This document shows, piece by piece, positions 37,917 through 43,811 of a stretch of DNA of 43,811 nt. The number at the start of each line of letters is the position of its first letter. The stretch's first letter is position 1. The DNA comes from Devosia sp. (GTDB taxonomy: Bacteria; Pseudomonadota; Alphaproteobacteria; Rhizobiales; Devosiaceae). The translations under genes were made by a program, and so were the position numbers. The notes beneath the pieces were generated by a model that saw only the letters and a list, made by a program, of their open reading frames with translations, did no database searches and had not been told where the DNA came from. The stretch lies in the NCBI RefSeq assembly GCF_030689745.1, contig NZ_JAUYGL010000081.1, forward strand, positions 1-43,811, read 5' to 3'.

Positions 37917-39068
37917 ATGAAACGTCGTACTTTTATGATCTCGGCGGCAGGGACTGCCGCCGGCATGGCTCTGATGCCACGCCTGGCCTTCGCCGAAACC
38001 GGTCGGATTGACTGGTACACCAGCTCTGACACCAATATTCTCGACTTCTGGACCAATACGGTAGCGCCGGCCTTCGAGGCGGCCAATCCGGGCGTATCGA
38101 TCAATCTGGTCGACGGGGGTGACAGCAGTGGCATCATTTCGATTGGCGAACGCGCCATGGCCGCCAAGCTGGCCAATGCGGATCCGCAGGCGGACTTCTT
38201 TGAATCGGCTAACGCACTGCTGCCGTCGGGCGCCATTGATGCGGGCGTCTACACCAATATCAAGGAAGCGGGCCTGTCCAATTATTCCAAGGTCAATCCG
38301 CTGGCCATTGAGAGTGACTACAGCCTGCCCTATCGCGGCAGCCAGGTGTTGCTCGCCTATGACACGACAAAACTGGCGCCTGCCGATGCACCCAAATCGT
38401 GGGACGATCTGGTGAGCTGGATCAAAGCCAACCCGGGCCAGTTCGTCTACAATCGTCCCGACAAGGGCGGTTCGGGCGGCAACTTCGTTCGCCGGGCCAT
38501 TCATCAGGCCAACGGGCTCGATCCATCGGCCTTCACCGTCGACAACTACACCGAAGAATTCGGCAATGATGCGCTGGGCAAAGCCTGGGCCTTGCTGCAG
38601 GACATCGCGCCCTCGCTCTATGATGGCGGCGCCTATTCGTCGGGCAATACCCAGTCGATCCAGCTATTGGCGCAGGGCGTGGTTGCCATGACTCCGGTCT
38701 GGTCCGATCAGGTGCTGCAGGCTATCGATCAGGGCGTGCTGCCCGCTGATACGGGTCTGGTACAGTTGCAGGATCTGGCGCTGGCCGGCGGCTTCACGCG
38801 CAGCATCGTCATCGAGAACGGCACCAATCGCGATGCTGCGCTCAAGCTGGCCGATTTCATCCTGTCCGAAGAAATCCAGAGCGCCATCCTCACCGAACTG
38901 GGTGGCTTCCCGGGCGTTTCCTGGGAATATGTTTCGCCCGAGTTGCGCGAGCGCTTTGCCGACATCGTGCCGACATCCATTCCCACTTTCCCGAGTGGCG
39001 ACTGGGAGCCCGCCATCAATGACGGCTGGTACCGCAATGTTGCACCCAATGTTGACCGCGCCTCGTGA
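37917..39068 (+). CDS. ABC transporter substrate-binding protein, Tat-exported
   Basis: A 383-residue periplasmic binding protein of the family-1/Fe3+-type fold (FbpA, AfuA, YnjB relatives). The N-terminus KRRTFMISAAGTAAG is a twin-arginine signal with cleavage near AFA-ET (residues 25-28). The mature start RIDWYTSSD, the TNIKEAGLSNYSK segment and the long second lobe fit the class. No clear FbpA-type tyrosine pair for iron is evident, and relatives bind iron, thiamine or sugar phosphates, so the ligand is not set by family. GGGAGAG precedes the ATG. The stop overlaps the first permease start by 4 bases. Confidence 0.9.
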   Translation: MKRRTFMISAAGTAAGMALMPRLAFAETGRIDWYTSSDTNILDFWTNTVAPAFEAANPGVSINLVDGGDSSGIISIGERAMAAKLANADPQADFFESANALLPSGAIDAGVYTNIKEAGLSNYSKVNPLAIESDYSLPYRGSQVLLAYDTTKLAPADAPKSWDDLVSWIKANPGQFVYNRPDKGGSGGNFVRRAIHQANGLDPSAFTVDNYTEEFGNDALGKAWALLQDIAPSLYDGGAYSSGNTQSIQLLAQGVVAMTPVWSDQVLQAIDQGVLPADTGLVQLQDLALAGGFTRSIVIENGTNRDAALKLADFILSEEIQSAILTELGGFPGVSWEYVSPELRERFADIVPTSIPTFPSGDWEPAINDGWYRNVAPNVDRAS

Positions 39069-39952
39069 GCGAGGCGACTGAAGCGGAGCATCGGCCGCTG
39101 ATCGATGCCACTGGTGACAGCAGGAGGCCAACCGGCCTCCTGCTCGTTGGGATTCCCGTGCTGCTGATGGCCTGGCTGGTCGTCTGGCCCATTATCAACG
39201 CGATTGTCCGCACCATCTGGCGCCCCGATCAAACGGGCGACTATGGTCTGGACTTCTCGAGCTATGGCTTCTTTTTTTCCGACGGCTACAGCCTCGCCAA
39301 TCTGAGCATCACGCTGTGGACCACCGGCGTATGCGCCCTGTTCCTGCTGGTGATCTGCCTGCCGATTGCGCTCTATTTACGCTTTGCGCAGGGCCCTCTG
39401 CCGGGCTTTGTGCAGGCGCTGGCCATTTTTCCGATGTTCGTGCCATCGATCATTCTGGCCTATGCGTTTATTCGCGTGCTCGGCCCCAATGGCATGGTCG
39501 ACATCATCCTCAATTCGGTCGGCCTGCCCAAGATCCGCACCCCGTATCTGACGCCCTGGGGCCCGGTCATCGGCCTCGTCTGGGACAATATTCCGCTCAC
39601 CGTGCTGATCCTGCTTTCGGGCCTGGGTAGCGTTGCCAATCAGGCGATCGAGGCGGCCCGCGATGTTGGCGCCAACCGCCTGCAGGTGTTCTGGCACATC
39701 ATCATGCCGCGCATCTCCAATTCCATTCTGGTGGCCCTGTCCTTCTCCATCCTGGGTATTTTTTCGGCCTTCACCTTGCCCTATCTGCTGGGCCCCGCCG
39801 CGCCCGAGATGATGGGCCCGTTCATGCAGCGCACGTTCCGCGAGGTGAATGATCCGCTCAATGCCATGACGCAGGCTGTCATCACCTTCGGCTTCTGTAT
39901 CGCCTTCGGGCTGTTTTATGTGCGCTCCGTCGCGCGCAATCAGAGGAAATAG
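39065..39952 (+). CDS. ABC transporter permease, first subunit
   Basis: A 295-residue inner-membrane permease with six to seven helices. The coupling loop EAARDVGANRLQVFWHIIMP (EAA motif), near residue 200, contacts the ATPase. It begins with GTG at 39065 in the overlap GTGA with the binding-protein stop, and has a cytoplasmic N-terminus of about 30 residues. It is two bases before the second permease, with which it forms a heterodimeric channel. Confidence 0.93.
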   Translation: MSEATEAEHRPLIDATGDSRRPTGLLLVGIPVLLMAWLVVWPIINAIVRTIWRPDQTGDYGLDFSSYGFFFSDGYSLANLSITLWTTGVCALFLLVICLPIALYLRFAQGPLPGFVQALAIFPMFVPSIILAYAFIRVLGPNGMVDIILNSVGLPKIRTPYLTPWGPVIGLVWDNIPLTVLILLSGLGSVANQAIEAARDVGANRLQVFWHIIMPRISNSILVALSFSILGIFSAFTLPYLLGPAAPEMMGPFMQRTFREVNDPLNAMTQAVITFGFCIAFGLFYVRSVARNQRK

Positions 39953-39954
39953 CC

Positions 39955-40779
39955 ATGGCAGTCACCATCACAGCGCGCCCGCGCATTGACGGGCTCGGCA
40001 TCACCTTCACCCTGCTGTTGTCGCTCGCCATCATCTTTCCGCTGCTGGTTGTCGGCACCTGGGCCTTCACCGAAATCTGGCGCTATCCCAATGTGGTGCC
40101 GCAGCAGTTCGGCCTGCGTTTCTGGGAGCAGACGCTGACCCGTCCCGATGTTTGGGGCGCGCTGACGCTGAGCCTGCAGCTCTCTACCGTCGTCACCCTG
40201 CTGTCGGCGGCCATCTGCCTGCCGGCCGCCTATGCCTTTGCCCGCATGAGCTTCCCCGCCAGAACCGTGCTGTTCTTCTCGTTTCTGGCCGGGCATGCCT
40301 TTCCCAAATTCGGCCTGCTGATCGCCATTGCGGCAATTTTCCTGCAACTCAATCTGATCGGCACCTTCTGGGGTGTTGTCCTGATCCAGCTGGTGGGCAC
40401 ATTGTTGTTCATGATCTGGATTCCGGTGGCCGCCTTTCAGGCCGTTGACCGGCGCATGGAAGAAGCCGCCCGCGATGTCGGGGCCAGCCCATTGCGGGTA
40501 TTCTGGTCCATCACCTTGCCCCAGGCCGGCCCCACCATTGCCGCCGCCGTGCTGCTGACTTTCGTTGGCACTTTCTATGAAACCGAAGGGGCCTGGCTGA
40601 TCGGGGCGCCCGCAATTCGCACCATGCCGGTGCTGATGATCAGTTTCATCAACAACCAGATGGTCATCCAGTACGGCGCCGTGCTGTCGGTCATGCTCTG
40701 GGTTCCCTCATTCGTCGCGCTGATGTTCGCGCGCCGCGTTATTGGCGGCGGTGCCTTTGCCCGCGGCTTTGGCGGCTAG
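39955..40779 (+). CDS. ABC transporter permease, second subunit
   Basis: A 274-residue permease with six predicted helices. The EAA loop reads EEAARDVGASPLRVFWSITLP around residues 164-184. Partner of the preceding permease. The pair resembles Fe3+/spermidine/phosphonate-type importers. It is followed after 11 bp by the ATPase gene. Confidence 0.93.
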   Translation: MAVTITARPRIDGLGITFTLLLSLAIIFPLLVVGTWAFTEIWRYPNVVPQQFGLRFWEQTLTRPDVWGALTLSLQLSTVVTLLSAAICLPAAYAFARMSFPARTVLFFSFLAGHAFPKFGLLIAIAAIFLQLNLIGTFWGVVLIQLVGTLLFMIWIPVAAFQAVDRRMEEAARDVGASPLRVFWSITLPQAGPTIAAAVLLTFVGTFYETEGAWLIGAPAIRTMPVLMISFINNQMVIQYGAVLSVMLWVPSFVALMFARRVIGGGAFARGFGG

Positions 40780-40790
40780 GAAGAAAATAG

Positions 40791-41825
40791 ATGTCCGTTC
40801 TCGCTATCTCTGATGTTTCCAAGGTTTTTGCGGGCGGCACTGTCGCCGTCGAACGCTTCTCGCTCAATGTGGCCGATGGCGAGCTTGTCTGCCTGCTCGG
40901 TCCCTCGGGCTCGGGCAAATCCACGCTGCTGCGGATGGTGGGTGGCTTTGAACAGCCCTCGGCGGGCGTCATCACCATTGACGGTGATGACATCACCCGC
41001 CTGACGCCCGACAAGCGCCCTACCGGCATGGTGTTCCAGAGCCACGCGCTGTGGACCCACATGAACGTCTTCAAGAACCTCGCTTTCGGACTCAAGCTGC
41101 GCAAGCTGCCCACCGCCGAGATCCGCGAGAAGGTCGAGGCCGTGCTCGAACTGGTCGGCCTGGCCGGCTATGGCAACCGCCTGACGCACCAGCTCTCGGG
41201 CGGGCAGCAGCAACGGGTTGCCCTCGCCCGTTCGCTGGTGCTGGAGCCCAAGATCCTGCTGCTCGACGAGCCATTTGCCAGCCTCGACCAGCATCTGCGC
41301 GAACGCCTGCGTGAGGAAGTGCGCGACATTCAGCAGCGGCTCAAGATCACCACGCTGTTCGTCACCCACGGGCAGGATGAGGCGCTTTCCATGGCCGACC
41401 GGATCGTGGTCATGCGCGAGGGCCGCAGCGAGCAGGTGGATCGCCCCGATGTGGTTTATCGCAACCCGCAGACGCCGTTCGTGGCCGGTTTCATCGGTTC
41501 GATGAATCTGGTGGATGGCACGGTCAGCAATGGCCAGTTCAGCGGCGCCGGCCTGTCGGTGCCGCTGCCGGTCAGCGACGGGCCGGCGACGCTGGCCGTG
41601 CGTCCAGAGGCCCTTGAACTGGTTGTTGCCGATCGCGGCGCAGCCAGGATCCATCGCATCACCGACTTTGGCAGCCACGGCCTGGTTGACCTTGATCTTG
41701 AGGACGGCACCCGCATCAAAGCCATGGTGGCCCATCCCGATCTGTTCAGCCAGGGCCAGAGCGTTGACGTGAAGCCGACTGCCATCGCGGCGTTTCGCGA
41801 CAACGCCCAGATCTATCGGGGATGA
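40791..41825 (+). CDS. ABC transporter ATP-binding protein
   Basis: A 344-residue importer ATPase of the PotA/FbpC/MalK class. Walker A GPSGSGKST is at 37-45, the Q-loop glutamine at 83, signature LSGGQ at 135-139, Walker B ILLLDEP at 155-161 and the switch histidine at 193. A C-terminal TOBE-type domain (about 240-340) is present. The stop overlaps the phosphodiesterase start (ATGA), so transport and hydrolysis genes are translated together. Confidence 0.95.
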   Translation: MSVLAISDVSKVFAGGTVAVERFSLNVADGELVCLLGPSGSGKSTLLRMVGGFEQPSAGVITIDGDDITRLTPDKRPTGMVFQSHALWTHMNVFKNLAFGLKLRKLPTAEIREKVEAVLELVGLAGYGNRLTHQLSGGQQQRVALARSLVLEPKILLLDEPFASLDQHLRERLREEVRDIQQRLKITTLFVTHGQDEALSMADRIVVMREGRSEQVDRPDVVYRNPQTPFVAGFIGSMNLVDGTVSNGQFSGAGLSVPLPVSDGPATLAVRPEALELVVADRGAARIHRITDFGSHGLVDLDLEDGTRIKAMVAHPDLFSQGQSVDVKPTAIAAFRDNAQIYRG

Positions 41826-42664
41826 CGATGACAAATCCCCGCTATGTGGAGCGCGACGGCCATCGCACCTGGCTGAAATGGCATCGTGGGCGGCGCCGGG
41901 CGTCCGATCCGGCATTTACCGGCAAGCGCCTTATCGAGGCGATGCGCCTGGGCGCCAGTGTCGAGGTCGATCTGGTGGTCCATGCCGACCATGGCTGCGC
42001 CATTCTGCACGACCTGCAACTGGACCGCGAGACCACCGGCAGCGGACTGGTCGCCAGGGCCCGGGCCAGCGAACTGCGCCAACTGTACCTGCGCGGCGCA
42101 GACGGGCGGCCCATCCCCGACAGGGTCATGCTGCTCGAAGACCTGTGCGCATTGTTGGCCCATGATTTGCCCCATCCCGATGGCTTGCTGCAGCTCGACT
42201 TCAAACAGGATGCCGCCGCGCTGGACCCGCAAACCATTGCCGGTTTTGCCGCCAGCATTGGTCCCCTGGCGCCGCATATGATCGTCTCGGGCGGCGATGC
42301 CGAGGCGGTCGAGCTCCTGGCTGCGGCCACGCCCGGCCTGCGCCGTGGCTACGATCCCTGCTATGGCGCGTCACTGGCGAAATTGCGGAGCAGCGGCGAT
42401 TTCGGTCGTTTTACGGCCGATGCGCTGGCAACGGCACCCCGGGCTGATTTCATCTATCTGAGCTACGAGATCGTGCTCGAGGCTGATCAGGCTGGTTTCG
42501 ACATGATCGCCGCCTGCCAGGCCGAAGGCCATCGCGTGGATGCCTGGACGATCAGTGCCGTTAACCCCACCACCCTGTCACAGGTCAACCGCCTGCTGGC
42601 ACTCAAAGTCGATCAAATCACTACCGATGACCCGGAGGGTCTTGCCATGGCGCTGACCATATGA
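41822..42664 (+). CDS. Glycerophosphodiester phosphodiesterase family protein
   Basis: A 280-residue cytoplasmic GDPD-fold (TIM barrel) protein. GDPD enzymes split glycerophosphodiesters into sn-glycerol 3-phosphate and an alcohol. Catalytic positions are recognisable: His21-Arg22 in WHRG, Glu48 and Asp50 in VEVDL, and His63-Asp64 in ILHD. The LQLDFKQD strand stands where L-x-[ED]-x-K occurs. The usual PENT after the HRG is missing: the loop reads RRRASDPAFT, so substrate choice may differ. No signal peptide is seen, so it acts on imported substrate. Overlaps with both neighbours are 4 bases. An ATG two codons in is an alternative start. Confidence 0.88.
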   Translation: MTMTNPRYVERDGHRTWLKWHRGRRRASDPAFTGKRLIEAMRLGASVEVDLVVHADHGCAILHDLQLDRETTGSGLVARARASELRQLYLRGADGRPIPDRVMLLEDLCALLAHDLPHPDGLLQLDFKQDAAALDPQTIAGFAASIGPLAPHMIVSGGDAEAVELLAAATPGLRRGYDPCYGASLAKLRSSGDFGRFTADALATAPRADFIYLSYEIVLEADQAGFDMIAACQAEGHRVDAWTISAVNPTTLSQVNRLLALKVDQITTDDPEGLAMALTI

Positions 42665-43485
42665 CCGTCTCTTACGCTGACACTCTCGACCAGATGGTTG
42701 CCATCGCACGCAGTGCCGGTGCCTTGACCCAGCGCCACTTCAAGCGCTTCGCCGAACTTGAAATCGGCGTCAAGGGCCCCGGCGATTTCGTCTCCGATGC
42801 CGACAAGGAATGCGAGCAGCTGATCCGGGACGGCCTGTTCGCGCTGCAGCCCGACTGGAGCCTGACCGGCGAGGAATTCGCCCCGGTGGAAGGTGGCGAC
42901 GCCGACCATCGCTGGCTCGTTGACCCCATCGACGGCACCACCAATTTCCTCAATGGCTGGCACTACACCATCACCATTGCCCTGCGACGTGGCAACCAGA
43001 CCATGTGCGGCCTGATCTACAACCCGGTGGCCGACGAGATGTTCACAGCGCTCAAGGGCGCTGGCGCCTTTCTCAACGGCGAGCGTCTGCACGTCAGTGC
43101 CAGCACCGATGTGGCGATGATGTGCGTTGGTACGGGTCTGCCCACCCCGAACCTGCAGCTGTATCCGGGCGCCTATGACCGGCTCGACACCATCCGCGCC
43201 CCGATTGGCGCCGTCCGTGTGGTCGGTAGTGCGGCCAATTCCTGCGCCTATGTCGCCTGCGGGCGATTGACCGGCTATTACGAAGAAACCGGCTTTATCG
43301 ACACCGCTGCCGGCATATTGCTGGTCGAGGAGGCCGGCGGCATTGTTACGGACTGGTGGGGGCGCGGACCGGACGTTTTTGAACGCACCGGGGTGTTGAT
43401 TGTGGCCAATCGGGCCACCCACGCCTATCTGCTCGACAAGCTGCGAGCGGTGCCGCGCAAAGACCCGGTCGCCGAGCGCGATTGA
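42661..43485 (+). CDS. Inositol-monophosphatase family phosphatase
   Basis: A 274-residue Mg2+-dependent phosphatase of the SuhB/IMPase/FBPase superfamily. Metal-binding motifs: GEE at 70-72, DPIDGTTNFLNG starting at Asp88 with Asp91, and the second aspartate Asp214 in IDTAAG, where the usual tryptophan of WDxAAG is isoleucine. The family includes phosphatases for inositol phosphate, histidinol phosphate and other small phosphates, so the substrate is open. The operon suggests it removes phosphate from a product of the preceding phosphodiesterase. It is the last gene; a T-run at 43500-43505 follows but with no good stem. Confidence 0.92.
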   Translation: MTVSYADTLDQMVAIARSAGALTQRHFKRFAELEIGVKGPGDFVSDADKECEQLIRDGLFALQPDWSLTGEEFAPVEGGDADHRWLVDPIDGTTNFLNGWHYTITIALRRGNQTMCGLIYNPVADEMFTALKGAGAFLNGERLHVSASTDVAMMCVGTGLPTPNLQLYPGAYDRLDTIRAPIGAVRVVGSAANSCAYVACGRLTGYYEETGFIDTAAGILLVEEAGGIVTDWWGRGPDVFERTGVLIVANRATHAYLLDKLRAVPRKDPVAERD

Positions 43486-43671
43486 TCGCTCATGGTCGCT
43501 TTTTTGCGAACGACACGGGGCGTGGCCACGGGTCGTCCGCAACCGGGTGCGGCGTGGGCCGACTGGCGCCTTCCCGCAGCGGTGACCGCCCGCTGACAGG
43601 CACGCCTGCACCCACGGGCTCTGGGCATTTCGGCGCCTCGCAGTCGCCCAATTCCCATCGAGGTCAGCCAC

Positions 43672-43811
43672 TCAACGCCCTGTCGACCCAAACTTGCCTG
43701 CAACCATGGTCTTTGTTATTTCGGCGACGACGTCGCCGAAACGTGCGATCAGCGGCGCAAAATGCTGGCCAGCGATGGTATCGCTTAGATCGAACAATGA
43801 AATCCAACGGA
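43672..43811 (-). CDS. C-terminal part of an unidentified protein, cut by the window edge
   Basis: On the minus strand a frame enters from the right edge and stays open for 45 codons to a TGA at 43672-43674. It reads like real protein (SLFDLSDTIAGQHFAPLIAR, then FGDVVAEITKTMVAGKFG) with GC-rich third positions. Family not recognised. It converges with the phosphatase gene; the 186 bp between them hold nothing else I can support. Confidence 0.45.
   Translation of the reverse strand, partial: RWISLFDLSDTIAGQHFAPLIARFGDVVAEITKTMVAGKFGSTGR

Noticed and set aside
43486-43510. Intrinsic terminator after the phosphatase gene
   Set aside because: A T-run is present at 43500-43505 but the nearby GAGCG/CGCTC stem is weak and not adjacent to it.

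Overview
The window looks like chromosomal DNA of an alphaproteobacterium, most likely order Hyphomicrobiales (a Devosia-like lineage is my guess, not proven). The basis is GC-rich coding sequence, the F1-only ATP synthase operon atpHAGDC next to priA, the gene order rplU-rpmA-(GNAT)-obgE-proB-proA-nadD-rsfS-rlmH-EnvC-like-ctpA-deacetylase-rppH, a ribosomal L21 with a long C-terminal tail, and promoters of the CTTGAC type.

Layout. 1-8.2 kb is a mixed region: a bacterial voltage-gated sodium channel, a RibD/DHFR-fold reductase, a divergent marR/cytochrome b561 pair around a palindromic operator, a chloramphenicol-phosphotransferase-like kinase coupled to ppa, two exported proteins of unknown function (one made of four cysteine repeats), a DMT permease and xerC. 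8.2-16.3 kb holds a Tat-type L,D-transpeptidase lipoprotein, priA and atpHAGDC with a strong terminator. 16.6-19.2 kb is a two-gene chemosensory unit: a separate periplasmic Cache-like protein followed by a chemoreceptor. 19.3-32.5 kb is a long minus-strand housekeeping block for cell-envelope remodelling, ribosome maturation, NAD and proline synthesis, with three GNAT acetyltransferase domains between rpmA and obgE. 32.8-36.4 kb has an exported metallo-beta-lactamase-fold hydrolase, tRNA-Ser(CGA) and ktrAB. The last 14 bases of the tRNA gene recur exactly on the far side of ktrAB, as expected for a segment integrated at the tRNA 3' end. 36.5-43.5 kb is a catabolic or scavenging locus: a LacI-family regulator, a pair of near-identical palindromes 99 bp apart, a structured leader with a 15-codon open frame, and a tightly overlapping operon of binding protein, two permeases, ATPase, a GDPD-type phosphodiesterase and an inositol-monophosphatase-type phosphatase.

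How the parts work together. The 37.9-43.5 kb operon is the best candidate for an undescribed system. Its ABC importer is of the Fe3+/sugar-phosphate type and is translationally coupled to a phosphodiesterase and a sugar or polyol phosphatase. A coherent reading is import of a glycerophosphodiester or related phospho-polyol followed by stepwise cytoplasmic hydrolysis, under substrate-responsive LacI repression. This is inference; no substrate is proven by sequence. Both edges of the window cut through unresolved sequence.
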